Positions 12,495 through 23,740 are shown, counted from the stretch's first letter. The stretch: 64,000 nt of DNA from Bathynomus jamesi (GCA_023014485.1 JAJOZX010001078.1:348001-412000), one strand, 5' to 3'. The notes: generated by a model not told the origin, from the letters alone. Translations and numbers: made by a program.

Positions 12495-12678
12495 TATACA
12501 GTAAATCACGTCTCTGATGTGTATATACAATTCCATTATATTATATTACTATATAAATTTTAGTGTACAGTAATTAGACGTTGTTAATTATAATTATTAG
12601 AGATCATTTATCGTGATAATCGCCAACCATTCAGTGACGATTATTGTGGACCATTAAAAGTGTTATCAACCAGCCCTA

Positions 12679-13369
12679 TTTTACAAGGCATTCACCACAT
12701 TCAAGGAAACACTTTTGCTGTTTTAAATTCAAATAATATTTACTTTCAGGTTTCAAGCAATACGGTATCAATACTGAACAAAAAAATGTAGTACACGTTA
12801 AAAATATGATTGTTATAACAGGATATAGGATGAAGTGACTGGCACTCTTTGTTCAAACACCCACACCCATTACTCTGCATAGCGAACTAAAAACAATTAT
12901 ATTTTAATTGGCCTCTGCATTTCATACTTTGTTTACCATTTAAGGTGCTGTAATTTAATTAAATTTTCCAAAGATTTCAAAGTAATTCATTCATTATATT
13001 GCGATAGCACTGATTGACATAATTTTATCATCAGTATAAATAGTAAGGATATTGTTCTGAACCAGTCAGTGTTGCCAGATACTAAAAGATAAAATTCAGT
13101 AAATTGCAGGTAAATTGCAGTTTCCTCCTATCAGCAAATAATCTATTTTTCCTGCATTGGCTTTAGCTAAATGTGAAATGTTTGTAATTTATTACTTTTT
13201 GTAAGTGCCCCTCTGAGTTTGATTTAACAACCATGATTTTAATGATTATCAAATCAGTGTTGTGTGTAGGGCAACTCTCTGCTAGTATATAAAGAGGCTA
13301 TTATATACGCAGATCAAACCTCTATACACTGATGTGATAGCTACAAGTTCATACTCCGATTAATTGCAG
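12679..13369 (+). other. Intron, nothing recognised
   Basis: AT-rich sequence up to the exon 2 acceptor. No coding similarity and no clear repeat ends. Confidence 0.4.
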
Positions 13370-13499
13370 ATTCACAAGTATTCCTTGGAGTATCAATTTT
13401 CAAGACTACCCTTATCCCACATTACACTTGGTACTATAGCTCTTGCATGCATGGATACAAATGAAGGAGGTTCTTCCCTTTTCAGGGTTCAGATTATCG
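13370..13499 (+). CDS. Multi-Tudor protein, exon 2
   Basis: The acceptor TTGCAG ends at 13369 and the donor GTAAGTT starts at 13500. The exon is 130 bases: it takes phase 0 from exon 1 and leaves one base (G) for exon 3. It encodes the start of the barrel of the first Tudor domain, including LGTIALACMDTNEGG and LFRVQII, where a usual Tudor has vlA...g.wyRa.I. The last base plus AC of exon 3 gives Asp, so the text runs LFRVQIIDNKHMNTGF without a break. The aromatic cage position (W/Y-Y-R) is replaced by L-F-R, so this first domain probably does not bind methyl-arginine. Confidence 0.85.
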
Positions 13500-13893
13500 G
13501 TAAGTTAAGCTTCCATTCTTTTCATTTGGCAAGGTTCTGTCAATTATAAATGTCATTAATTTTCAGTGGTAAGAAACTGGCAGCGTTTGCCGATATATGA
13601 GCATTTTTATGTAGTAATAAAAGTACTTTTGGTACTAAATGAGACAAGTAGCAAAGTTCTGTGATGGCCTATAATTTTTCTTTAAATTAGTAAAGATTTG
13701 TTTCCTATAATCCCTATATTTTCTCAAATTACTACTAAGAAAATGTTTTGTATTTGAATATAGGCCTATTTTATTTACATTCAGCTTTGTGAATCGCCTA
13801 CATTTGTCATGTTTAATAATGATTTTTTAAAAATTTAAACAAATTGTAACTTTTAAATACTATACCAACAATGTAGCTTTTAGGTTTTTTGTA
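13500..13893 (+). other. Intron, nothing recognised
   Basis: AT-rich, no coding potential or repeat boundary seen. Confidence 0.4.
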
Positions 13894-14909
13894 CAGTTGC
13901 CCACATATGTAATGTTCCTCGCCTCACAGTCGACTCCATACATGTGGCAACGCCGTAGTGTTAGTCAAGGTACCCCAACTGGGGCAAGGTGGGGTGGAGG
14001 GGGGACAACCGAGTCCAAGTCTGTGTTCATAAAGATAAACAATTAATATGATCGTGAACAGCGTTGAACTCCATGTAGTTTACTAGTCTTGTACAGTAAT
14101 AAGGTTCCATTATGATTACTGCAAATCTACATGAACAGCTACTACAATAGGACTTCTTATATACTAGTGAATACGAAATGTTCGCCTGCAGGGAATTTTT
14201 GCGTTTTCCGCGTAGGCTATAGTTTACGCGAAAATATCCAGCAGGCAAAAATTTGACAATTTAAACTAATCTTTGGAAGATGGTAAGAAAATAAAACTTG
14301 GGTCATTAAAATACTTTATTTGAAAAGTAAATTCAGTACCTATATTGTAATAAAACATTGTAAAGTAAAAGCGGTAAAAACATTTTAAATTATACTGTGT
14401 AGGTGTAGGTTATCCCTTGCAGAGAATTCATTTAGCATGAATAGATTTCAGTGTGGAGGGCTTCAAATCTATCTTACCGAAAAATTCATTTACGTTGAGT
14501 GCTGCTGAAATTTTATCCGCATACCAAGAGGTAAAACTTGCCTTTATACGACCTCACCCTCGACCAATCACAGTCCAGAATAAATGTCGTCATTTTAATC
14601 TGTAAGATTATAACTAGCAACTGTTGACCGCGAAATTATGATGCCGCAAACTCGTCCAAGGATATGAAAAAGCGAAAATTTGCTGTCGCGAAGTTAACCT
14701 GGTTTACAGTATATATATACACTTATAAACTCGTGCAATATTATACTAATGTTTGTGAAGTGACGTTGATGGGCCAAGCCGAGGTGTTGACATGGTTACT
14801 GGTATACTGTTGTATTTGTGTGTTATAGAATCTAATATACTATTGAGCTAAAAATAAAATGTCTGTGCGTGTGTCCGCTTTTTTCGGAACCGTGCACAGC
14901 CTAAACAGC

Positions 14910-15275
14910 ACATCGGAAAATTCTGCAACCACCACCAACTGATAGCCCATGAGCTGACGATGTGCTCTGTCAAGTTTCCTGGTCGTAGGTCACCGGTTAC
15001 TGGGTTACTGGAATTCGTCGAATCGATTGGCCTTCCCGAAGTCCGGACCTGAACCCCTTAGAATATCTCTAGGACACGATGAAACGGCGTCTTAGGGCTC
15101 GTCTAGTAGCACCTAACACACTATAGGAGCCTCCTACAACAAGCTTTAACTGAAGAGTGGGAAGGAATCTCACAAGATGTGATCGCCGATCTCATTTATG
15201 GAATGAATCGACGAATGACTGCAGTCATTCAAGGTAGGGGAGGCAAACACCTCTTAACTCTGATCACAGGGTTTT
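14910..15275 (+). pseudogene. Tc1-like transposase C-terminal remnant
   Basis: The + strand reads RIDWPSRSPDLNPLEYL (about 15025-15075) followed by DTMKRRLRAR and, in another frame, an EWE..I..DVIADLIYGMNRRMTAVIQ-like end. This is the DD34E C-terminus around the final catalytic Glu. A TAG replaces the Trp after EYL and frames shift. Only the last third is left and no TIRs were found. Confidence 0.75.
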
Positions 15276-15305
15276 TTTTTTTGGTCGATTTTTTTTTTTT
15301 TTTTT
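15271..15305. repeat. poly(T) tract
   Basis: Two runs of T separated by GGTCGA, next to the Tc1 remnant. Confidence 0.6.
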
Positions 15306-15527
15306 GGTAATAAATTGTATTAAGCAGGTGTTTGAAGATTTTTTAATGTCCTCAGACTAAATTTTCGAATTTTAAAACTTTTATAAAGAGAAGCTTGCCC
15401 ACTTTTGCTTTTCGCGATATTCCAAGTGGGCCGATTTTTCTGCCGCTGTGTATAATAAATATGTTTATGCTAGTATAACCGTGGATTATTCTTATATGAT
15501 TTTGATAATCAGTTAGTTTTTCGCTGT

Positions 15528-15532
<5 letters not shown>

Positions 15533-15582
<50 letters not shown>
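15533..15582. repeat. (CA)n microsatellite
   Basis: About 25 CA units abutting the left end of the Tigger-like element. Confidence 0.95.
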
Positions 15583-15585
<3 letters not shown>

Positions 15586-16733
15586 GATTCCGGTTAATTG
15601 GGATATATCGGGACTAGAATACTTTGGCCCAATTATACGAAGTTGCACGTAAAGAGTTAAAAAGGTATACATAAGACAAAAGAGAAACTTTCCGTTTATT
15701 GAGTAACAAAAATACTTACTGTATATGAACTGAAACAAATGGTGCAAATCAGAGAAAAATATTTACACTAAAAACAAACTTGATTCATGTACGTATTAAA
15801 CATGCATGTAGTTCTTAACAGTTAATGACGATGGAGGAATTTATCGAGTGTACCCTGCCGTGTTCTCTTGATTGACTGCAACTGAACAAAATCAGCGCAG
15901 GTATCTAGTGCGGATATAGGACTGCCTTCATTGCCTTCCTGCATGAAATAGCGTCGTAATCCAGCAATAAATTTCCTGGCATCCTGGTTAGTCACTCGTT
16001 CAAGTTAAGGTGTCTCATCCTCGTCGCTTTCCTGGTCTTCTGATGTTTTCTGGTGTTTTGCTGCAATTTGTTCAACAATTGCGTCCTCACAATCTTCATT
16101 TTCATTATAACATTGAAGACTATTGTCGATGCATGCAAACTCTTCGTAGTTTCTGACGTGTTGCACTTCCAAAATAGCGTCATTTTCACTATCGACCGTA
16201 TCTGGTATCTCCAAGCCTGAGTGTTTAAAACCACAGTGAGCAAAGCAGTTCTGAATGATCTTGGTGCTTATTCCTCGCCAACTATCGGCAATAAACTGTA
16301 CTTCATGTAAAAGATTAACCCTTGCACTGACTTCCTTAGCTGTTGAAGATGATGTAATTAGATTTTCTTCAGTTGCTTCAAGGATGTAGTTTACCAACTT
16401 TTCGCGATACAAGGTCTTCAAATTTTTGATGATTCCCATGTCCATTGGCTGCACCAAGGATGTGGTGTTGGGAGGCAGAAATTCCAGTTGGATATTTTTC
16501 AAAAAATCTAAATGAGGGTGTGCTGCACAGTTGTCAAGAAGCAGCAGAATTTTTCTCGACTTCTGTTGTAATTCCACGGCCCAATGTAGCAATTACTGGC
16601 CCAATTAAAAGGCATGGTGTCCCAAATAAGCGAAGCAAATTCTGGTTATATTCTCGATTTTCTTTGTTCTTCAAGATTTGTCTCAAATAAACCTGCCCCG
16701 ATTAACCGTTGGCCCTATTAATCGGAATCTACT
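15583..16733 (-). mobile_element. Tigger/pogo-type DNA transposon, internally deleted
   Basis: Left end CTGGATTCCGGTTAAT and right end ATTAATCGGAATCTA are inverted repeats. The left end abuts the (CA)n tract and the right end abuts a truncated mariner at 16733-16734. The interior codes on the minus strand for a DDE_1-type transposase. Confidence 0.8.
15822..16592 (-). pseudogene. Tigger-like (DDE_1) transposase, partial
   Basis: Minus-strand reading begins HWAVELQQKSRKILLLLDNCA, with the second catalytic Asp in LLLDNCAAHP, then LPPNTTSLVQPMDMGIIKN, which holds the third acidic position of pogo/Tigger transposases. An acidic tail follows. A 1-base shift near 16006 leads into LERVTNQDARKF and on to the stop at 15822. 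Upstream, the CENP-B-type DNA-binding region and the first Asp are missing, replaced by a short scrambled piece at 16593-16700. It is a deletion derivative. Confidence 0.88.
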
Positions 16734-17098
16734 ATTTGAATCTTGTAAGGAAACAGCAACAGATCTTTCTTCATTATCCTTCGCAATGATGATCTTGCCA
16801 TTCCGAGCTGAGTTGCACGTTTACGAGTTGATGTTTTTGGGTCTTCGTTAACACACTCCCTAACACTTTCAATGTTTTCTGGAGTACGACTTGTTTTTGG
16901 TCTTCCACTGCGGACTGAGTCATGAACAGACCCCGTTGACTGAAAACGAACAATCAAGTTCTGAATCGTGTTTTTTGATGGTGTTTCTCTAACATTAAAA
17001 TGTCTGCGAAATTTTCTTTGAGTTTCAATTACTGATTTTCCACTTGAGTAATAAAATTCAACAATTTTTACGCGCTGGTCGGTGGTAAATTTCCTCAT
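16734..17098 (-). pseudogene. Mariner-type transposase N-terminus (helix-turn-helix domains)
   Basis: ATG at 17098 on the minus strand starts MRKFTTDQRVKIVEFYYSSG, a first helix-turn-helix. A second DNA-binding part follows with RSGRPKTSRTPENIE and SLRRIMKKDLLLFPYKIQI. The frame is open until the junction at 16733. The catalytic domain is absent. The TIR resembles those of the DD41D elements elsewhere in the window, so it may be the matching 5' end of that group, but this is inference. Confidence 0.85.
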
Positions 17099-17209
17099 AA
17101 TGAATTCCCTGGGCTGCTTTATCTCTGAAAGAAGTAAAAATACAAAATTATTTAAAAATAAAGAAATTATAATAAAAATAAGTCCTTCAGTGACTTTTGG
17201 CCCACCCTG
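16734..17209 (-). mobile_element. Tc1/mariner-family 5' half, cut off
   Basis: The 5' TIR on the minus strand is CAGGGTGGGCCAAAAGTCAC (ending at 17209) next to TA at 17210-17211. Sequence runs through the untranslated leader into the transposase N-terminus and stops at 16734 where the Tigger-like element begins. No 3' half is found on the other side of the Tigger. Confidence 0.85.
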
Positions 17210-17557
17210 TATATAATCGTGTAGACTCGTAAAGGTTTGAAGCTGCACACGGACTCTACAAACAGCTTTATTAGTATTGTTACACAATGATTTAATGTAC
17301 GCGAGACTGGTGGGTGGGGAAGGAGAATGAGAATGAGGGTGTGGAGGATGGTTGTGTAATGTTCATTTTTGGTTCAAATTCAGTACGGTAGTATATAAAA
17401 AGTTGTATTGTGGTATCTGTTCATATAGACTTGCAGTAATCATAATGAAACTTTATTACTGTACAAGATTAGTAAACATTGTGTTCATAAAGATAAACGA
17501 TTAATATGAATATGATCGTGAACAGGGTTGAACTCCGACGTTACATTATAATTAGAG

Positions 17558-17743
17558 GTCGTTCAAAAATTACGTAACGCTATTTTTGCTAAAATTGACA
17601 CCCTAGATCCTCCAGGAACGTTCTGTAACGCTAGACCAGGCCCCCGTAAGATGTTATGTAGCATTTCCCACACGTTATGGAACGTTACAGGTGAGGGGGT
17701 GTCAGGTTTTAGCAAAAATAGCGTTAAGTAATTTTTGAATGGC
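17558..17743. mobile_element. MITE with about 35-bp TIRs
   Basis: Left GTCGTTCAAAAATTACGTAA and right TTAAGTAATTTTTGAATGGC mirror each other and continue inward through CGCTATTTTTGCTAAAA. Non-coding, 186 bp. Confidence 0.8.
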
Positions 17744-18291
17744 GTCTTACCCGTATGTCAATGTTATATGTTGTTGGACTTAGTTGTCCCCCATCCACCC
17801 CCCACCTTCCCCCAGTTGGGGTACCTGGACTGTCGTTGCGGCGTTGCCACGTGTACGCAGTCGACTGTGAGGCGAGGAACATTATATATGCGGGTAACTG
17901 TACATGATAAAATAGGCGTATGTAATGATAAAAGTCTGTGACATGGTTTCAAAGTCTGAATCAGATCTTGGTAACAAAATGAGCCAAAAGTCAGCATGAA
18001 ATTTTTTGTTGTAAAAATGTTCGTAGGCTGAAAAAATTTCAGGAATCTGAATTTGAAATAAAAGCTGCAAAACTTCTAGCCATTTAACAGCTAGACCTCT
18101 GCCCCTGCTTCCCATAAGCATTCTGTTTTTAAAAAATTGGAAATTATCATGTACGGTACACAATTAAATTATCCACCGACTACATTATTTCATTTGCCAT
18201 AAATATGGTCCAAACTGTCTTATCAGACAATCGGCCAGCATTAAATCAATTAGTACCTTGTTTTGGCATGACTATTCATATTAGGCACTTA

Positions 18292-18721
18292 TAGTAAAAC
18301 CTCTCAATAACGACACACCACTATAATGAAACCTCTCCTTACCGAACACATTGGACATTTCGTAAAACCTCTCTATCGAAAACACGTTTCGTTATAAGGT
18401 GGTTTAGCTAACTTAGCCTGAGCCGCACGTGTTCGTTTCTACCGCCATTTCCCCGATCAAGAAAGTAAGCAGCATGCTGACTGGCTGATGCGTAATTGGC
18501 TAGAATGTTTCTCCCTCGTGGAGGAAGTACTTTTAAGTAGTGCATTTAATATGCTGTATATACAGTACTATATAAAGTATGTATAAATAACCAATGAGGG
18601 TCTAAATAGGTCACTAAAGTTTACACTACAATGTTGGCAAAGGAAAACCTCTTCATAACGAAGTCTCTAGACAGCGATATCCATTTGGCTGATATATTTT
18701 GTTTATAGACCGGTTTTACTG
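18292..18721. mobile_element. pogo-like MITE
   Basis: Left TAGTAAAACCTCTCAATAAC and right CGGTTTTACTG form inverted ends, flanked by TA (18290-18291, 18722-18723). Internal repeats of AAAACCTCT and CATAACGAAG support this. No coding. Confidence 0.7.
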
Positions 18722-18813
18722 TATTCTGAAAAGTTAAATTCCATATTATAGAAGGATAGAGCTGTAATAAGTACTTAACGATGCCTCTTATCCTAAATAT
18801 GCTTGCACTAGAC

Positions 18814-19005
18814 CAGTGATTCCCAACGTGAGCGCCAACGCCCACCAGTGGACGTTTGAGAATCTTAGGGGGGCGCTAGGAAACTAAAATTGTTACCTTC
18901 TATTACTAAATCAGTTATCCTGTTATATTAGTTTCATGAGGGGGCACCTGCAAATATTGATGGACATAAGGGGGCGTTGGCCTAAAAAAAGGTTGGGAAC
19001 CACTG
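18814..19005. mobile_element. hAT MITE
   Basis: Ends CAGTGATTCCCAACG and GTTGGGAACCACTG, with the perfect 8-bp duplication CACTAGAC (18806-18813, 19006-19013). 192 bp, non-coding. Confidence 0.92.
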
Positions 19006-20108
19006 CACTAGACCACAGTTTTTTATATAGGTATATTGCAAATGAAGTAGCATGTAAAGATTTTGCTTACATTGTGCTCCAAAATTTGAACAGCTCTATT
19101 GCAAAAATGTTACTTTTTTGAGCAATCCAAATCCTAAAACAATGCTAATTCCATACCGTATACCGTAACCTCTGTAAATATGCTGTATTTAGTTGTGCTT
19201 TCTAATTTGTTTGTTGCTCTTGAGTCACTGACAAAAATGATACATGGTTTATATGTTATGTATAGGAGCAAATGTAAATTTATTTCTGATCTAAATCTTA
19301 AATGTTTGCAAACAGGATTGTCACTCGAAGTTCTGGTAATTCTGGTAAATAGATGCCAAAGATGAAGTACCTGTTGTTTGAAAAGTTTAAAATCATGTTT
19401 TACCAGTAAAACAACATACACAGTATGTACAGTAATCTAAAACTAATGTTACTGGCAGCACTATTGACACAACACGTGTATGAAAACAAGTCACGTGAAA
19501 ATGCCCATTTTTTGTTTTCACACAAACGTCCAAGAACACACCATAAGAGCTAATTTTAAGTTTTTTACTGTTATAATATAAGAGATTTTTTTTCAACAAA
19601 AGAACGTATTGTTGTATTGGCTCAAGTAATTTTTTCAGTTACAAAGATGTGATTTTATCTTGAAACCGTGTCATATGTAACCTAATTTGATTAGCTAATA
19701 AATGTAGTTTGCAGTTCATACTTGTAAAGTATCTTTATTAGGGCAGTTTGTATTGCTTATTGTAAAATGCTAAAAAAAATACTGAAGGGCTTTCTTTCTA
19801 ATTTATTTATTTTATTTTTTTTGGTGAATTACCCAAAGAAATAAAGTACATTTACATTTTCTATAATCTCTCTTGTAAAGAGAACCTATTAATTATGCCT
19901 TATTTATAACAACATATACAGTAGGTACTACTATCAAGTCCATATAAACGAGAGATGTTTTTGTTCCACTTATTGAAGGGAATGAGGCCCATCAAAATTT
20001 TTAAGGTTCCAAACCTTACATTAAATAGAATAATTACTATCCTATAAGGGTATAATTCCTCTTACAAAAATTATTGGAATTGCTTTAAATTTATTTGGAA
20101 ATATAGAC
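19006..20108 (+). other. Intron, nothing recognised
   Basis: AT-rich. Small open frames are present on both strands, but they show no family resemblance. Confidence 0.4.
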
Positions 20109-20312
20109 CAGTGGTCGGCAACCTCTGACCCGCGGGTCAATTGTAGTATATAGTATACTGTTTATAAAATAATAAACATTATTACAAGTGTTTTTTTTAT
20201 TTTAGAATGTTCCGAAAATAGTGTTTTTTGATTTAAATTTTGAACACCGACTCATTATGAAATTACCAATAAATCAAATTGACCCAGTTTCGGAAAAGGT
20301 TGCCTATCACTG
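20109..20312. mobile_element. hAT MITE
   Basis: Ends CAGTGGTCGGCAACC and GGTTGCCTATCACTG, with the perfect 8-bp duplication ATATAGAC (20101-20108, 20313-20320). 204 bp, non-coding. Confidence 0.92.
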
Positions 20313-21486
20313 ATATAGACTATCATCTACTTTTTTTTTTAAAACAAATTGGGGAACCTGTAGTAGTAACATTTGACCATGTTAAAAGTAGACAGTGGTG
20401 CACCTGAATTGGTGGGGGAAAGTGAAGAAAGTAATTTTTGTGAATTGGATAAAATTGGGAATGTCTTTTATAAGGAAAGGTTATTATTAAATTAATTAAT
20501 AAATGGATTGTAAAAAAAAATGAAGGCGTTTTTAACTGTAGGTATAGCAATGGTGACAGTAGTAGACTAATTATAGACTGTTATAGTGTTTGTGCTGGAT
20601 AATCTGGTAGACGAGCTTAGTATGGTTTTATTTCGTCAGTGTGTACTGTAGTGGCGTGCGCGCTCGCTTACACGCGCGCGCAATTTCTCCCGGGTGGGAA
20701 GGGTAAATACGGGAAAGGCTCATCAACTATGGTAAACCGAGTTAAACATAAGGGAAGGGAATATGGATAGGGAATAGAGAGGACGAGGAATTACGTTTGG
20801 GGATAAGGCGTGGTGGTGGTAGTAAAGGGTGTACGAGAGAATGTATAGTAAAAAAAAAATGAAGTGAAGTAAGTTTTAATGCCCTTATGACAATAAAAAG
20901 GGAAGATGCAGAAAAGTACAAATATTGAGTGTGTTGCAAATTGAACAAAATTTTCAAATTTAGGTAGTTTAATAAATTGGAAATTAAGGAAAAAAAATTT
21001 AAAAGAAGCACAATATTCATGTTCAACACTGTTTTGGAATGATAAAAAAAATAAGAAGCGTCAAAAATTTCTTGGATATCAAAATGGTCCTTATCCTGAA
21101 GAACGTGGGAACCACTGATGTCGTGCGTGTTTGGTGTAAAATTGTATGTTGCCGGAATATAGGTTAGAACCAGTTTCCAGTAATGATACGATGTTAGGTC
21201 AGGAGTACATATTTTAAAGGTAAAATTAGTCCTTATGTAGAGGGTAAATAGAGAAATGAGTGGAAACTTAGTTAATGCTTTAAAGTATTGAGTAAAAATG
21301 GTTTGAATTTAGCTGGTAGTGTGAAGTTCACAAATTCTTTGCGACTGATTTGTCATGGCATTGAAATAATGAAAAAGTTAAATTTTGCAATTCAGTCATA
21401 TGAAATAAGGAGTACTCCATATCATAATACCAAGCTTGTGCTTTAAAACTGTTTAGCAGAGGCTAAAATATTTTAATTATATTGTA
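20313..21486 (+). other. Intron, nothing firm
   Basis: A motif GGGAACCACTG at 21108-21118 looks like a hAT right end, but I could not pair it with a left end and target duplication. No coding sequence. Confidence 0.4.
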
Positions 21487-21866
21487 CAGGTTGTCCCAGA
21501 AGTCTGGACTCGTAGGGAAAATAGCTATTATATTTTTAAAGTGAAACGCATTTCTAAAGTCAGTTTTACATATTTCAGAAAAGAAAATACCCTGATGGCT
21601 CAGTATACCAATCAAGAGAAGGTGGAACTGGTATTGCTACATGTTTCTGGGAAAAGCCAGAGGGAGGCATGTTTGTGAAATAACTGACATGCCTCCCTCT
21701 GGCTTTTTTCGAAACGTGTAACAGTACACCACCTCTTGATTGGTATACTGAACCATCAGGGTATTTTCTCTCCTGAAGTATGTAAAATTGACATTAGAAA
21801 TGAGTTTGTTTCACTTTAAAAATATAGTCTACTTTCCCTGTGAGTCCAGACTTCTGGGACACCTTG
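21487..21866 (+). mobile_element. Fold-back mariner-family element (5' end duplicated and inverted)
   Basis: Starts CAGGTTGTCCCAGAAGTCTG, ends with its inverse, and is flanked by TA (21485-21486, 21867-21868). Arms of about 185 bp (21487-21671, 21686-21866) are separated by about 14 bp. The left arm holds the transposase start: ATG at 21595 then AQYTNQEKVELVLLHVSGKS. Unlike the other fold-backs it repeats the 5' end and has no catalytic core. Confidence 0.92.
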
Positions 21867-21940
21867 TATTCACCTACCTGTGTGATTGAGATAGATGAGG
21901 TGTGAGATTTACTTATTTTTTCATTTTAACTTTCTTCCAG

Positions 21941-23346
21941 ACAATAAACATATGAACACTGGATTTTTATCTGTCGTCTGTATAGACGACTGCGAGTGGA
22001 ATTGTAGAGTTGAGTTTACAGACCTATACTCGTGTCCTCTAGAAATAGCAAAAGTACCGATGTGCTTAGAAACATTTTATCTTGCTGATGTTGCCCCACT
22101 ACATACGAATTCTTGGTCTGACAACTGTATAAATTTTCTAAGATCACAACTGATCAGTAGAACTGTAAGTGGAACTGTTTTTCGTGAGAAGGATAAAATA
22201 GCTCTTTTCAGACCATACGAACCCAGTGATCAAGGACAATTATTAGCAAAAACTATGGTTCAGTGTGGAATGGCCTACATTTCTCCTTCCTTTCCTGGTC
22301 TTTCTCCATTTCCACCAGATCGAGGCTTGTTTTCAAGCCATTTTACTTTTACTAGGAAGAGTTTTCTGTACCCACCGGAACATTTTATACCTTCCCCGAA
22401 TCATCAGTCTCCCGATTTTCCATTAGTTTCAGGCGCATCCGGTGTCTGTCTAGAAAATTACTTTCCTGTTGAAAGCAGACATTGTCAGTCAAAAAGGGTG
22501 GAAAAGGCTGCGAAAAATCTGTTTCACAAGAGTCGAGCGAAAGAAGCCATTACTTCACCGTGGAAATAGAGCCAGGAAGTAGTGATGAGTGTATGATAAC
22601 TTACATTGAGAAAGGTCCTTGGAAGTTTTGCATCAGGCTGAAGAGTCAGATTGATTTTTGGAGTCTTCTGGAGAAAAAAATGGAGCAAATTGTGTCGAAA
22701 GGAGGATTCATTTCGACCCGTATCGAGAATGGCATTCCCGTTCTCTTCAAGAGTGAAATACTAAATAAATACTACAGGGGACTCGTTTTAGGAGTTAAAA
22801 GTAGTGGAAAAATCTCGGTCTTCTTGGTTGACGTTGGGTGCAGTGCAAAATATCCCTTTTGATAATGTGTGGCCCCTACCAGAAGATCTTCTTGAAATAC
22901 CAATGTTAGTTGTCCGATGTCGCCTTCGGGGCTTGCCCAAATCCTCAAATCCTCAAGTCTGTCAGAACTTCAAAGAAATTGTAGCAGATAAAATTTTAAA
23001 CGTAACTGCAGGCAGAATAATAGACTTTTTAATGGACGTAGACCTTGAAACTGGAAAACATTCAGTACTGAAAATAATCACTAACCGAGTGTTCGATCAA
23101 CAGTCAATCATAACTGACATTGAAGTAATTGTAAGTCACGTCAGTGAAAGCCTCGGAGTCATTTACCTCCAGTTTGCAAAAAATCAAGATAAAGTTAATT
23201 GGCTGCAGAAGGAAGTCCAAAAACAGAATTCGACTCTGAGCCCCTTAAGTAATCCGCTGCGAGGTCAGCCTTGCTTAGCAATTTACTCCGAAGATAACAT
23301 TTGGTACAGAGCAGTCATTCTCAGCTCCCAGAATGGAATAAGAAAG
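21941..23346 (+). CDS. Multi-Tudor protein, exon 3 (two compensating frameshifts)
   Basis: The acceptor TTCTTCCAG ends at 21940 and the donor GTAAGT starts at 23347. The exon finishes Tudor domain 1 (FLSVVCIDD...EIAKVPMC), then a linker. Domain 2 runs about 22550-23100: ILNKYYRGLVLGV, ISVFLVDVG, then WPLPEDLLEIPMLVVRCRL. Domain 3 starts about 23110 and includes DNIWYRAVIL. The frame drops back one base somewhere between 22480 and 22565 (in-frame TAG at 22567 otherwise) and returns by one base near 22850, restoring the phase needed at the donor. These may be indel errors in A-rich runs or real mutations. Domain 2 lacks the usual Tyr and Asn of FxDYGN. Role as piRNA/germ-granule scaffold is inferred from the class. 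Confidence 0.85.
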
Positions 23347-23554
23347 GTAAGTTAGTAGGCGTGTGTGCGGTGGTGATGTAAGCATCCCACACCAACCTCA
23401 ACATAATGTGTTCTCTTGAGTTTTAGAATGTATTGCACATTAATTTTTAATATCCTTTGGCCTTTGATTAACAGGTCGGCTTATCTTGTAGGAAGCGTTA
23501 ATGTTCAATACCGTATGAAAAATAAAATTTTATAAATTTATGAGAAATTATAAA

Positions 23555-23740
23555 ATCTCGAAGTTAAGCGACATTGGGTCTGGGTAGTAGTTGGATGGGA
23601 GACCGTCCTCCGCGCCCAGATTATGTAGCGACCCGTGGTTCGGATCCCACGTAAAGCTGTAGGTCCCCTCCGTCATATGACCTTAGATGTTGCGAAGGAG
23701 GTTAAACAACCCCAATAAAAAAAAATATATATATATTAGC
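23555..23740 (+). repeat. 5S-rRNA-derived SINE
   Basis: The head CTCGAAGTTAAGCGACATTG followed by TAGTTGGATGGGAGACCG is the internal promoter region of 5S rRNA (about 23557-23612). The body reads CCCACGTAAAGCTGTAGG and GTCATATGACCTTAGATG, and the A-rich tail ends in (TA)n. A longer copy lies reversed at 42615-42850, and a small tail fragment at 54606-54660. Confidence 0.85.

Larger units (their letters stand above)
7437..12678. mobile_element. Outer hAT-like element (TAGGGCTGG ends) carrying nested insertions
   Basis: The left end reads TAGGGCTGG and the right end CCAGCCCTA. Just inside both ends are GATAATCGCCA/ATTATCGTC-type inverted motifs. The flanks CTTAACAA (7429-7436) and TTTTACAA (12679-12686) agree at 6 of 8 positions, as for an old 8-bp duplication. 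Its own sequence is AT-rich and non-coding (7437-7811, 11397-11567, 12495-12678). A hAT pair (7812-11396) and a fold-back mariner (11568-12494) have landed inside. Confidence 0.65.
13894..17900. mobile_element. Composite element with about 120-bp inverted ends, TA flanks
   Basis: Left end CAGTTGCCCACATATGTAAT and right end TATGCGGGTAACTG are inverted repeats that continue inward for about 120 bp (both contain the cut GAGGCGAGGAACAT or its complement and GGTACCCCAACTGG). TA flanks at 13892-13893 and 17901-17902. Further inside, the module GTTCATAAAGATAAAC occurs at about 14023 and again at 17482 in the same direction, so the ends are rearranged. The middle holds Tc1, Tigger, mariner and MITE pieces. 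I do not see its own transposase; a pogo/mariner-type origin is a guess from the TA flanks. Confidence 0.55.

Noticed and set aside
15352..15747. 131-codon minus-strand open frame with a long Cys-Val run
   Set aside because: The run is the (CA)n microsatellite translated; no family resemblance on either side.
20394..21118. A hAT-like pair CAGTGGTGCACC ... GGGAACCACTG
   Set aside because: The inner sequences do not mirror each other and the flanking 8 bases do not match.
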